A DNA stretch of 64,000 nt from Salticus scenicus (Eukaryota > Arthropoda > Arachnida > Araneae > Salticidae): positions 103,462,436 to 103,526,435 of the forward strand of contig OZ005662.1 in the NCBI GenBank assembly GCA_963930645.1, read 5' to 3'. This document shows positions 36,889 to 48,889 of the stretch, piece by piece. Numbering within the stretch: position 1 is the stretch's first letter; the number at the start of each line of letters is the position of its first letter. The notes beneath the pieces were generated by a model. It was not told where the DNA came from and ran no database searches. It saw only the letters and a program-made list of their open reading frames with translations. The position numbers and the translations under genes are program-made.

Positions 36889-37990
36889 AATCTGGTGTGA
36901 AACAACCACACGACTTCCATTGCCCACTATTATACGTATTATTTTGGAGATAATGTGATCAGAAGACATAAAATTGACCTTACGAAGTAGAAACCTAAAA
37001 TTTTTCTGGTAAGAGAAACTTGATACACGAGTAAACACGTATAAAACAGACTTTATTTAGTAAGTTAAAAAATAAGAAAAAAAATGGTAGCGTTATTTTT
37101 TGAAACACCAATTTCTGAATTCTAAAACTGACCTACCTAAGCAGGATGACTGTTAATTTTCCTGTAATAACCACGTAATACATGAGAAAGGATATCTAAA
37201 ATGAATTAAAAAATTTTCAAAAAAAAAAAAAAAATCGTTAGAGCCGTTTTTGAGATACCAACTTTTACCAAAACTTGGCATACTCAATTATTGACCGGAA
37301 AACAATAATTACATACAAAAGAATATATAAAAATGAGTTAATATAGCGAGTTTGAAAAAAATTCTGAACAGCCTTTTTTAAAGGAACGCACTTACGAGAC
37401 CTGAAATTGAGCTATTTATACTGGACGCCTATCAATTTTCCTGAACTAGCCAACTACACTCGAAAGGACATCTAATAGAGTACTCATATAACGACTTTGA
37501 AAAAAATCGTTAAAGGCGTTTTTGAGATACGGACTTACAATATTCACTTTTTTATGCTAATAATTTAAAAAAGAAACTTTGAAGATGTCATTTAAACTGT
37601 TTTCCTGTTTTATGATTTTTAGGACATTTTTAACGCTTTTGATATTTTAAAGATCCTTGTTGAAAAAATCTGAATTCACTATCTAGAAAAAAAAAAAAAA
37701 AGGAAAATCGGACACTTTTCCAATTTTTACAAAAATTTGGAAATTTTCTCTGTATATCATTCTCTTCTCAACTCTGAAGTTTCGTAGTTCCACCTTTATT
37801 AGTTTCGGAGGTATGATCGCCAGAAAAATCCACACATACATACATAAACAAACACACACTGATCAATTGCCAAAAACCACATTTTTGGAATCAGAAGACC
37901 TCAAAACGTGTAAGTCAGGGAAAATTCGATATAGAATTTTTCGACCGTACACAATACTTCCATTACCCACGGTTGTCGGGTAATGAAAGT
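36889..37990 (+). mobile_element. Helentron-like element, copy A
   Basis: It starts AATCTGGTGTGAAACAACCA and ends in the hairpin ACTTCCATTACCC / GGGTAATGAAAGT (37956-37990). In between lie degenerate repeats with GTTTTTGAGATACGGACTTA, a short CA tract and the tail CCTCAAAACGTGTAAGTC. It is the same family as 41700-42732, inverted relative to it. It has no coding frame. The assignment is by architecture. Confidence 0.7.
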
Positions 37991-38345
37991 AAAAAGTTGC
38001 TTATAATAAAAAAAGAAAGTACAGTGTTTTTTAAACGTCAAGCTAAATCCAACAAACCTTCTGTAATATTTTGAATTAAGAATGCTAGAAATGTGATTTG
38101 GGTAAATAAATCTTTTACTTTCTAGACACACATCATAAAGTGGATTTATCCTAGGAAATACCCATTACCATGAATTTCTACAACATTAATTCTGGAGATT
38201 CCTTTTCGAGCTATTGCATTCAGATTTCTCCAAGAAGGCTTTACAAAGTATCAGAAGCGTTAAAAATGTTATAAAGATAATAAAAGAGGAAAACAGTTTA
38301 AATGACATCTTCAAATTTTCTTTTTTAAATTATAAACATAAATAA
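37551..38345. repeat. 110-bp inverted repeat overlapping the right part of copy A
   Basis: Bases about 37551-37680 and, inverted, 38210-38345 share TTTGAAGATGTCATTTAAAC, TGTTTTCCT and ACATTTTTAACGCTT. The right member lies outside the Helentron-like element, so it is a separate fragment of the same family in opposite orientation. Confidence 0.75.
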
Positions 38346-39350
38346 GTGAAGAAGTTCTTTTAAAATTATTATAACATTATACTACTCTAAAAACCCTCTC
38401 TTTTATAAACTATACGAATCTAAAATGTGTACATAATATCCCTTTTATGAAAAATTTCACATTTACACCTATTTATTATAACATAACAAAGATTTAATTG
38501 CTATTTTCATAACATTTAAATGTAAATTTTACCTGAATTTCAGTAGTTTAATGTTAGGAATATTTTAATATTCTTTGAGATGAATTACACTTAAAAATTT
38601 GAGAAGCTAGTGAATTATCTAGAAACGTTTTATATCTATCAAAAAATATCATATACCTAAGGAATACCATTAATTTACTAGTGCTAGTATGAATAATTTC
38701 TGCATTTAATTTGATACCAACATTTTCTATATTATCTTTATTTATTTATTTATTTATTTTTAACATTTACTTATTCTAAATACAAATTTTCTGTGTAATA
38801 ATGTGAAACAAAAAGTTTAAACTGCAAGAATACAATATAAATGTTTTTTAACCTAAACAAAACTATTGTTTTTCCCATGCGATTTTTGTTTATTAATTTA
38901 TTTTACAAATTTATTTATTTATTAAAAGAACTAATTGCATCGATTAAACAGGACTAATATGACTATTATAAAAAGTAATGTTGATATAGAAGAAGACTTT
39001 GAAGTTCTGCAATTGCGCTTAAATTGAGTTATCTCAAAATTTGTAAATGGTAACACACACTTTTTCTTTTGATGATTAAAATATATTCAAAAAGGAAAAT
39101 AAATAAAGGATGCATAAATGGATTTGGGATAATTTCTGCTATAAGACAAATATCTAAATGAGGCAGAGAGTAAAAGATAAAAGAACGAATGTAAAAAATA
39201 TCAGAAAAAAGGGAGAAAGTTAATGATAAGAATAAGAAAGGCCATAAGGAAACCAAGGGAATTTTCTCTGTTTAATATTTTTTTCAAATGCTCAGTTTTA
39301 CAAGAAGGTGCATTGCATAAAACGCATCAAAGTTTTTATATGCGTTTTTA
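38346..39350. other. AT-rich sequence, nothing recognised
   Basis: Only a TTTA tract near 38741-38760. No gene, RNA or element end was found. Confidence 0.5.
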
Positions 39351-39355
39351 TTTAA

Positions 39356-39806
39356 CCCTTTAACGGGCCGTTTATTTGTAGTAATGGTATATTAAAATAT
39401 TATTGGTATTGAAAGTGAAAATAAGAAAAGAATCCCATTTAGCTTATAAGGTAAAATTAATTGACTTTTAATGTTTTATAAGGCCTTGAAAAGTGTGTTT
39501 ACCGCCCAATAAATTAACTTTAAATGAGAATGGCGTGGTAAGTTACCTTTCCACCCCTATTGTTTATTATAAGCACCTATTTTTCTTGTAAAATTACTTA
39601 CAACGCCTTTATAAACAGAATTTTAGAAGAAAAAAAAAAAAGAAAAGGGAATCAATACAGAGGGTGATCCTTGTTCTTTTACTTTGTTCATTCATGTATT
39701 TTAGCAGAGTAAAAACGGCAGGCGTAGTAAAATTAGCTTACCACGCCTTCCCCATTTTAAAATTGATGACTGTGTGCTAGAATATTTACCACAGCCCGTT
39801 AAAGGG
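39356..39806. mobile_element. piggyBac-type MITE
   Basis: A 451-bp element between TTAA sites (39352-39355 and 39807-39810), with ends CCCTTTAACGGGCCG and, inverted, CCCTTTAACGGGCTG. TTAA plus CCCTTT ends indicate piggyBac. The interior is non-coding. It ends 11 bases before the direct repeat that bounds the PLE composite. Confidence 0.88.
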
Positions 39807-39901
39807 TTAACTGTGAATAACTAAAGATCTATTAAAATAACTTATAACCATGAAGTTGATTTAATTAAAAACTTTAATAAGACATACAACCTTTTATTAC
39901 T

Positions 39902-42900
39902 TCATGTTTTCAACTGCCGAACTAGTTTCCTCTGGGGCGCCCCAGCTTGATCACCGGCATCTTGGTGTGTGAAGTCGCTCGAAACTGATGTTTCTGGTTT
40001 CTTTCCTCTTTTATAGATTCTTCGCCATTGGCGGTTGAGTAATGCCCCATCGTTGCCATTGTAGCAATTTGAACTTGTTAAAATTTCTACGGACTCTCTT
40101 ACTGTAGCGTAACTGTGGTTATGGTAGTTGGCCAACTTTTTTACTTTATCAAATTTTATGTCTATCTCTTCGTTTTTGTTTACCTGGGTTAAAGCGGTTG
40201 TTATTTTTCCTGTAGTTATATCGTGGCTATGTTCTTTAATTCTTGTTTTTCTTTTTGTTTTTGTTTTTCCTATATAACACATTTCGTTACTTTGTTTATT
40301 AGTGTATGGTATTTTATATATTCCTGCGGTCTCTAAAGGATTTAGTTTATCTTTGTCACTTCTGATTAATTAGAAAATATTAGGGTTTCGCTTGACAGGT
40401 ATGTTTATATTATGTTTTGCTGCTACTTTTTTGATTTTATTTGAAACTGCGCGATCATAAGGAATTGAGGTGGTGTATTTAAGTTTGAGGTTTTTGAAAA
40501 TTCTTAATCTGATTTAAACTTTTTAATCTTTTTTTATATAAGTTATATATTAATTTATTTGAGTAACCTTCTTTTTGTGTAAATTGTTTAATATTTTTTA
40601 TTTCATTTTTTAGAATTTCAGGATCTTTACAAATTGTTATTGCGCGATTTATATGGGCCTGTATTGCATTTATTTTATATTTAAAGGGGGAGCTACTATT
40701 TTTGTGGATAATTTCATTACTACTATTAGGTTTTCTGTAAACTTGGGTGGTTATTTTATTATTGTGGCGGTTGATGGTAACGTCTAAAAAGTTTAATTGA
40801 CTATTATTTTCCTCTTCAAGGGTGAATTTTATGTCCGGGTCTATTTGATTTAGAGTGTTTAAAACTTCTGTAGGGTCAGTTTTTTGGTCTATTATTGCAA
40901 AAACGTCATCAACATAACGAAACCAATAAATAAAATTTTCTTTAAGTTTTTCTTCAAAATTATTTTCTATTTTACGTAATTTATACTCAGCCAGGAAGCC
41001 CGAAATGGGAGATCCCATTGGGACTCCCTTGACTTGTTTATAAAAATTTTTATTGAATGCGAAGTAGTTTTCATTTAACAAAAAATTAGTAGCTATATTC
41101 AGGGTTTGGGCTATTGCAGGGTTTGTATATTGTTCATTTATTTTTTCATTTATTAATTTAGCAATATTTTTAATGTTTATTGATGGATAAAGATTAACTA
41201 CGTCGAAACTAACAAACTTAAAATTGTCCTGTATTTCTATTTCATAAATTTTTTGGATAAATTCTTCTGTGGAAATTAGGCTATGTGGTGAGGGGGGAAG
41301 TAAATTTTTGTAAATTTCAGTCATATATTTTTCTAAGGAATAGGTTGGTCCTTCACTTTTGCTAACAACTGGTCTTATTTTAGGGGGGGTTTTGTGATCT
41401 TTGTATCTGCCAAAAATTCTTGGTGTATTAAAAGCAAAATTATTGTAAGTAGGGGGTTTTTCATCTGGCCAGGTACCTTCTTTTATTATTTTTTGTGTTT
41501 TTTCAATTATTTTATCTATGGGATCTTTTTTTATTCTTTCGGTGCCTATTTCATTGATGGTTTCTTCCATTTTATTCGTGTATTCTTGTGTATTTAAAAT
41601 TGCAATTTTTCTAGTTTTGTCTGTTAAAATGCAAGTAATATTTTCATTTTTCTTTAATTCTTTAAGGGCTTTAAGGTCTTCATGATTTATCTTATTATTA
41701 CTTCCATTACCCTACTACCGTAGGTAATGGAAGTATTGTATTCGGTCTGAAAATTCGATATCGGGTTTTCACCTGATTTACACGTTTTAAGGTCCCCAGA
41801 GTCCAAAAAAGTGGTTTTTGGCAATTGGTCAGTGTGTATGTATGTGTGTGTGTGTGTGTGTGTGTATGAATGTGGAGAATCTTCTGGCTATTATAGCTCA
41901 GAAACTAATAAAGATAGAGCTACGAAACTTTAGAATTGAAATACGTCTGGTCTACAGATGAAATTTCCAAATTTTGGTGAAAATTGAAAAACCGGAAGTG
42001 GGACATCGGAAACCGGAAGTGGGACCGTAAGTCCGTATCTCAAAAACGGCTCTAACGATTTTCTTCAAACTTGCTATATAAACACTCTATTAGATGTCCT
42101 TTCGAATGATATAGTTGGTTGGTTCAGGAAAATTGATAGGCGTCCCTTTTAAATAGCTCAATTTCAGGCCTCGCAAAGGCGTTCCTTTAAAAACGGTTGT
42201 ACGGATTTTTTTCAAACTCGCCATTTTAACTCACTTTTAAATATGCTTTTGTATGTAATTATTGTTTTCCTGTCAATAATTGATTTTAACCGGAAGTGGA
42301 ACATCGGAAACCGGAAGTGGGACCGTAAGTCCGTATCTCAAAAACGGATCTAACGATTTTCTTCAAATTTTCTATATAAACACTCTATTAGATGTCATTT
42401 CGAATGATATAGTTGGTTAGTTCAGGAAAATTGATAGGCGTCCTGTATAAATAGCTCAATTTCAGGTCTCCCAAGGGCGTTCCTTTAAAAACAGCTGTAC
42501 GGATTTTTTTCAAACTCGCCATATTAACTCACTTTTAAATATCCTTTTGTATGTAATTATTGTTTTCCGGTCAATAATTGATTTTTTTTTTTTAAGTTGG
42601 TATCTTTAAAACGGCTCTAACGATTTTCTCTTTAGTTCACTTTTATGTTTTCTGATCGCATTATCTCTCAAAAATGCATATAATATGTGTAATAGTGGGT
42701 AATGGAAGTCGTGTGGTTGTTTCACACCAGATTTTTTTTATTTTTAATGGTCTTATTAATTTCCTGTACAGCAGTGTTTCTTATATCAATTTGTGCATCT
42801 TCTGGAACTTTTTTTATTGCTGATTCTAACTTTGCGATACTGTCTTTAATTTTAATTAGCTGATCCAAAATATATTTTTGTCCCATTTTTAATAGACTAT

Positions 42901-43362
42901 CTTGATGACTATTAAGCTTGACATCTGATATATTAATGTATGGATAAAAATTTTGGGTGGGTGGCCTGATATTTTTTTGCTTATCCAATTTTGCAGTTTT
43001 TTATTTTGTCTTTTTATGATCGAATTTCTTTCCATCGTATTATATACATTTATCTTATTTGAAAGGGTAGTCCATTCTTCTTTATTGCAACAGTCTTTTA
43101 AATTTTTATATAATTCGTCATATATCTTTTTACATTTAAACATGTGTGCTTTTCTAATACGAATGATTTTATTAAGCAATTTTCTTTCGAATTTTTTAAC
43201 TTCGTTCATATAGTTATTTAAGAGTGTTTTATTTTTTATTTTCATAAAATTTGGTGTTATCCCAAAATATTTGCAATCTTTCAAAAATTGAACATTTCGT
43301 TCAGAATTTATTAATTTTTTGCTGGCTCTTTTTACTTTACTAAAAATATTGTATAAGTCCAT
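39902..43362 (-). pseudogene. Penelope-like RT plus GIY-YIG endonuclease, left copy
   Basis: PLE proteins copy RNA from a nicked target using a telomerase-like reverse transcriptase and a C-terminal GIY-YIG nuclease. In order are visible: the N-terminal MDLYNIFSKVKRASK region (from 43362); a linker to 42733; and, after the insert, IFGRYKDHKTPPKIRPVVSK, motif A FDVVNLYPSI, motif B GVPMGSPIS, motif C YVDD and LNFLDVTINR (41699-40482). The GIY-YIG domain (CYIGKT, TRIKEH, RESVEIL) lies at 40282-39905. Damage: one base lost near 42971-42979, the insert 41700-42732, one base gained near 40483-40486, and TAA at 40370-40372. It is non-functional. The intact parts differ from the right copy by scattered substitutions. 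Confidence 0.92.
41700..42732 (-). mobile_element. Helentron-like element, copy B, inside the left PLE
   Basis: Read on the minus strand it begins AAATCTGGTGTGAAACAACC and ends in a perfect hairpin ACTTCCATTACC / GGTAATGGAAGT (41700-41734 on plus). Two internal units of about 297 bp start at 41991 and 42288 (AACCGGAAGTGG). A (GT)n tract lies at 41845-41863. The right PLE has an uninterrupted AAAAATAAAAATAATAAG at this site, so the insertion point is known. No target duplication is resolvable in the A-rich site. Confidence 0.82.
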
Positions 43363-43421
43363 ATAAAAAAAAAAAATTACATTCAATTAAACATTCCTAC
43401 TAAACAGGAATGATAAGTTGG

Positions 43422-43710
43422 GTAAATATCCCAAACAAACGATTAAACCAACTCCACCCCTTAATAAATCCCATAAAACGTTTAAGTTTTTTAATTTATC
43501 ATTTATTAGCTTTAATATTTAAAAAAATTCCTACTAAACAGGAAAGAAATTTAATTGCGACGATCCATACCACAGTTACATCGTTAAAAACGGAGAGGTA
43601 AACATAATGAAAACTTTTACTAAACAGAAGTTAAACAAACTAAGCCTACATTTGAATAAGTATATTAAAATATGAGTCAATTCAATTGACTCATATTTTA
43701 ATATACTCAA
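43422..43710. other. Spacer between the two PLEs, with perfect palindrome
   Basis: It holds a 49-base perfect palindrome (24-base arms 43659-43682 and 43684-43707 around a C). ACTAAACAG occurs near 43400, 43531 and 43618, and inverted near 43727. The first is inside the hairpin ATTCCT-actaaac-AGGAAT. No coding is seen. It may contain promoters for both PLEs, which is inference. Confidence 0.7.
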
Positions 43711-43749
43711 CTTATCATTCCTGTTTAGTAGGAATGTTTAATTGATTGT

Positions 43750-43783
<34 letters not shown>

Positions 43784-44348
43784 ATATGGACTTATACAGT
43801 ATTTTTAGTAAAGTAAAAAGAGCCAGCAAAAAATTTATAAATTCTGAACGAAATGTCCAATTTTTGAAAGATTGCAAATATTTTGGGATAACACCAAATT
43901 TTATGAAAATAAAAAATAAAACACTCTTAAATAACTATATGAACGAAGTTAAAAAATTCGAAAGAAAATTCCCAAGCAGCACCGAAACGTTCTCTGAACG
44001 TTCAAAAATTGTTCTGCAAACACGTTCTAAGAACGTTCACGTTGAACGTGTTATAGACGTCTATCTGTCCATCTTGAAGACGTACAATAGTACGGTTCAG
44101 AGAACGTTCAATGAACGTGTAACTATCACCATCGGTGTTATAGAAGCGTTCTGAGAACGTTCTATGTATACGGTCTCAGAACGTTCTAAACGTTTTTAGA
44201 ACGTTTTCAAAACGTTATACACATTTTCAGAACGTTCCAGAAAACGTACTGTAAACGTTCTAAAATAGTGTAGTTAAAAAAAAAAAATATATATATATGG
44301 CGTCATTATAAAAAATCTCCTCAGTACGAGCGTTTAGAAGTAAAAATT

Positions 44349-45105
44349 ACATAGCTGATGACGAATAATGATACAACACATGAACAGGGATATGAATTAC
44401 TTTTTTTTTTCAATTCAAATAATGTTTGAGAAATTTTAACATACTTACTATTCCTTTAATTTCAACGTATATGCATCAAAAATTCTATATTCTATGACAG
44501 TTTTCCCCAAAAAGTGTCATAACGTCTCTTTATGTCTTAAAAAATTTCTTAAATTTTTGCATTTTGTAAAAATTTCTATTTTTCCCCTAATCTGAAGATA
44601 ATGAAGTTGTAGTATTAATTACAAAACTTTGAATACACACCATAAAATGCAAGAACTCGCATTAACTGTTTCAGGTCAAAAGAAGACACAACCCTTCATC
44701 AGGCGAACATTGTAGGCACGAGAGCTGCAAACAAGCACGTAGAGTGTGTTGAATGCGTTGCCGCTTTGTTTGTAGAAGCCGTGCTTTGTTTGTAGCAGTT
44801 GCGAGTTCTTGCATTTTATGGTGTTTATTCAAAGTTTCGTAATTAATACTATAACGTCTTCAGATTAGGGGAAAAAAGAAATTTTTTAAAAATACAAAAA
44901 ATTAAGGAATTTTTTAAGGGTTATAGACACGTTATGACACTTTTTGGGAATTACTGTCATAAAATATGGAATTTTTCATGCATATACGTTGAAATTAAAG
45001 GAATAGTATGTATGTTAAAATTTCTCAAACATTATTTGAATTAAAAAAAAAAAGTAATTTATATCCCTGTTGCTGTGTTGTATCATTATTCTTCATCTGC
45101 TATGT
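44349..45105. mobile_element. Foldback element, about 320-bp arms
   Basis: Outer ends are ACATAGCTGATGACGAATAA and, inverted, ACATAGCAGATGAAGAATAA. Arms pair through TGATACAACAC, CAACGTATATGCAT, the AGTGTCATAACG region and GCAAGAACTCGC. The left arm, on the minus strand, contains TTCGC, CTGATGA (44702-44696), a GGGT/ACCT stem, GAAAC (44672-44668) and GCGAG, a hammerhead-like order. The right arm lacks the core. Confidence 0.75.
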
Positions 45106-45778
45106 ACAACTAAACTCTTGATTTATTTTGTTTGTTTTAATCCTTGTGATTCCGAATGCGTCATCCTATGATTAATGTTTGTTTTTCATGGTTGCTTTCT
45201 GTTTGATTCTCTGATTTCTTGAAGTAAATAATTTATTCCAATTTATTCTTCATTTCTAACTTCAATTAATTTCTTGTACGATAGGGTGCCCGCTAGCAAT
45301 TTGCTATTATAGCTGCTAACGAACGAAATCGTACATTGGTGCTCAACGACGAAAAGGGTCACCCCTGACAAGTTTTTTTTTTTTTTTTTTTTTTTTTTTT
45401 CTACCATTCTAAGCTTTTCCTAAAAAAATGTTTAAAATGCTGTCTTAATTTTTTATTTCCTCGTTGCTTTTTTGTATCTTTTGATTTGAGTTTCATGTGG
45501 TTTTTACGCACCGGCAAAATTATTAAAATTGCAACTAACAATATAGGAATAAATTTATGATTAGACTAAAGTTAAATAAAATAAAAATAAATAAATAAAA
45601 AATAAATGTTTCAATAAATCACAATCAGTCTCCCGAGGTTAATTAAATTTGTTGTAATTTCCTTCTCACTGACCTATGTGGTTTCAGGGATCTTATATCT
45701 GTTGCTTGGCTTTAACTAAGATTAAAAATTCATTTATACACACATATATATATATATATATATAAATTTCTTTTTAAA
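45106..45778. other. AT-rich interior of the 6.3-kb element
   Basis: A T-run at 45371-45400 and a fragment (45670-45715) shared with 30875-30925. No gene is supported. Confidence 0.5.
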
Positions 45779-45780
45779 TA

Positions 45781-46464
45781 CAGGGTGCAAAGCATTGTGA
45801 CGAGAATACCTTTATCTCCGCAACTATTGGTCGAAATATATAGTTTCAGTTACAAAATGTTTTAAAGAATATGAGCATTTGTGGTATAACATGTTTAAAT
45901 TTAAAATATCTATTTTTTCAAAATTGCAAAAGCTAACTTTTTACATAGTCACAGATCCCTATAGTCATATTTAAAAAACTGACACTCATCCTAACAAAAA
46001 GTTTCATTTCTATTCTCCCAAAATGGAACAAGATATTTAAAGTTTGGATTTTCTAACATATTTCGGCCTTCAATAAGGGATCGGTTTAAAAATCCTAATT
46101 GGACTTTGTTTGCATTTTCCCTGGGTTTATTAAAGAATTTTTCATTGAATTTTTAATAAAGCCCGAGAAAATGCGAAATAATCCTAAATTTTGAAACTAA
46201 CTATATCAGACAATTTTGGGTGCACAAAAGTGAAACTTTTTGTGTTATATTTTTTAGGTTGGAATTCAACTTTCACTATTAGTGTCATGAAAATTGTATA
46301 AAAATTATCAGTTTTTGTGATTTTTAATAAATTGATTTTATAAATTTAAACATGTCATATAATGAATTCTTACATTTTTTTTTTTTTAAATACATTTTCT
46401 TATTGGAGGACGTCTGAGGCCAATTGTTGCGCAAATAAAGGCCTGCTCTCGACTTTGCACCCTG
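45781..46464. mobile_element. Non-autonomous DNA element, CAGGGTGCAAAG ends
   Basis: A 684-bp element with 12-bp inverted ends CAGGGTGCAAAG, flanked by TA (45779-45780 and 46465-46466). The interior is non-coding. TA duplication suggests a Tc1/mariner-like mobiliser. Confidence 0.8.
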
Positions 46465-46466
46465 TA

Positions 46467-48290
46467 TATTCTAAACATTTCTGGGTACTACTTTGTAAGT
46501 CCATGGATAGTTTATAAATATATTTGAATGCTGAAGTTTATAGAAAGTTTTAATATTTCAACATAAAAAATAATTTCAAAAATGAATGTACCAATCCACC
46601 GCTAAAATAATATATAATTGAGTTTAGAATATATTGTTAATTTATAATAATAAGAAATTGAAACAAAAAATTAAAAATTAGTTAGAAGGAGGAAATTTTA
46701 AAAATTTCCAAATACTTAAATACATATATATATATTTAATCAAAATATTTTTCTAAATTATTTAACATACTTCATATTTTTAAATTTCAGTGCATGTGTG
46801 TATACATATTTTCAGTTTACAGCAGCAGTTTACAAAAATGATGTTTGCAGGTATTTAAATTTATTCCACATGGCAATGTAATTGGTATTTTTTAAATGTT
46901 TAAATTTCTTTATATTGAGTCAACGCAATTTTTACCTCATTTGATGTAATTAAGCTATCATGGCATATTAAATATTTGATAAATGTAAATATGATTAGTA
47001 TTAATAAATAATATAGTAAATCGTCCTTTTATTTTAAGCAGAATATCTTTTTTTTATAAAGATGTGGAATAAAATTGAATAGAATCTTTGTTTTATTATG
47101 CAGTTAAACAATTTCATATATTTTATTTAATAAATAACAGTAAAGAGATATTTAAAATTGTAAGTCGGTGAAACTTAGGATATTATTTTAAAAATATGCA
47201 ATTTGCATAACCTAGATTGTATATATGTTATCATATAAACATTAAATAAATACTTCAGAATTTAAAAAGAAAAGAAAAAAAGAATTACGAACCTTCATAA
47301 TTTTCTTATGAAGAAGATACCCTTATAAGAAAATACCCTTGCAACTAGCATTTTAAAATACACAATGACCAGTCGGAAGGGCATTCACTTAAAATTAGCT
47401 CTTATCTTGTAAATCTTTGTGACTTCTTCATACTTCATTCAGAAACAAAATAACCAAAAATAGTTATTTTAACAAATTCCATCTCAGAAGACTAAATTAA
47501 TAAAATGAATCCATAATTTCTAAGCGGTTTTCTGTAACAGGAGCAGTTTTTTCTGCGATTCAACGTTGCTTTCAAGTATCAAAAGTTAGGCTTAAAAACT
47601 TACGCAGATATGAAAATGATTGTTTAATTGATATTAAAATAAGACTTTAATAAATAGAACATAGAGAATATTACAGGTTAAAAATATTACATTTTTACCT
47701 TTTCTAAAGCTTATCCTAGTCATTATAACGCTAAAACTAAACGAATCAGATTACGTGTTTTAAAATTACCGCCTCACATAACGACACGACTTTCCCAAGA
47801 CCTGGCGTTTGACTTTGCAGTTGCACGGTCAGCGAAAATTAAATAAATGCAATCCACAGATGTCGATGTTATCATCTGCTCTCCCTTCCTGCATCCGCAA
47901 TAATCATGTTTCAAAGTTCAACATTTGAAACAGAAATTTATTAAGAATTTATAGCTGTATAAAACATATAGTCAATATTTTAAGGAAAAAATGGAGTGGA
48001 GTTAAACAATTATTTAAATTTTTATAAAGTATTTTAAAAACTTATGAGATCACTTTATTTTTCTATTTTAAAATCTCGAATTAAACGGAAAAGCATATTT
48101 TGTTTTAGTGTATATTTCAGTATTGAACAAAATATTCAGTGAAAATAAATAAAATAAAATAAGAACAATCAAACAGAGTAATGATTTAACAACATTATCA
48201 ATATTGATAATTTATCAGTAACATTTAAACTTAAATAGAATCAAAAATAAAATATAATAAAAGTTTAAAATTATGCTTAAAGAAAAGAAG
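46467..48290. other. AT-rich sequence, nothing recognised
   Basis: No gene or element end was found. It is still inside the 6.3-kb element. Confidence 0.5.
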
Positions 48291-48299
48291 AAAAAAACT

Positions 48300-48480
48300 C
48301 ATTTCTGTAACTTCCCGATGAGTATTAGAGACCGCGATGTTCTACTCTTGAACCTTACAGACGGGAAGTGTTGGTTTCGATTCCTGGTCACGCTCGTCGA
48401 CTTAGGTTTTCGGAGTTTTCCCGTGATTTTCTTTGAAACTCGCGTAAAGCACTATATTACTTATTCAATAACATCCGTGA
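48300..48480 (+). repeat. Probable tRNA-derived SINE
   Basis: The GC-richer stretch contains CCTTACAGACGGGAAG (anticodon-arm-like) and GGTTTCGATTCC (near-consensus B box). It continues with CTTAGGTTTTCGGAGTTTTC and CCGTGATTT, reminiscent of arthropod SINE bodies with TTTTCCGTGGTTT. A 114-codon frame crosses it but shows no domain. The A box is poor. Confidence 0.5.
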
Positions 48481-48889
48481 TTAGCTTTTTGTATCTAAAC
48501 TCTGTGTCTGGGGAATGCATAGATTTTCATGACAGAAGACAATCATTTTTATGCTGTATAAAAGATCTTAGAAAATGTATTTTTCTAAGGGTTTATTATC
48601 ATTATTATTATAAATGAAAAAAAAAAAAAAAAAAAAAAAACGGTAAATTTGTTTTAAATCATCAGAAAACGATGTTTCAATTATTCGTTTTAAGGGTGAT
48701 ATCGAATCCTTTTGAAAGATAATCATAGTGAAAATTTTTATCCACCCCTCCCCCATCCCCCAAGGATGATGTATACTTATTCCTAGGGGAAAAAACAATG
48801 TCCTATGAATAATAATAATAAAAAAAAAACTGTTTGACTATTACTCGTTATACAGCCAAATTGAATCAATAATATATATCAAATGTATG

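Larger units (their letters stand above)
39855..43425 (-). mobile_element. Penelope-like element, left copy
   Basis: Minus strand. The 5' leader (43363-about 43425) includes ATTCCTACTAAACAGGAAT and an A/T tract and matches the leader of the right copy. The 3' end is the shared tail after the stop codon. It is broken by an inserted Helentron-like element, two frameshifts and one nonsense change. Confidence 0.88.

Noticed and set aside
41394..41597. 67-codon frame opposite the RT domain
   Set aside because: It is the antisense shadow of the PLE coding region; the same shadow appears in the right copy at 50784-50987.
43786..44154. 122-codon frame as a separate gene
   Set aside because: The first 61 codons are the PLE N-terminus; the rest reads into the terminal repeat of the inserted element.
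48273..48617. 114-codon frame
   Set aside because: It crosses a SINE-like stretch, opens with a lysine run and has no recognisable domain.
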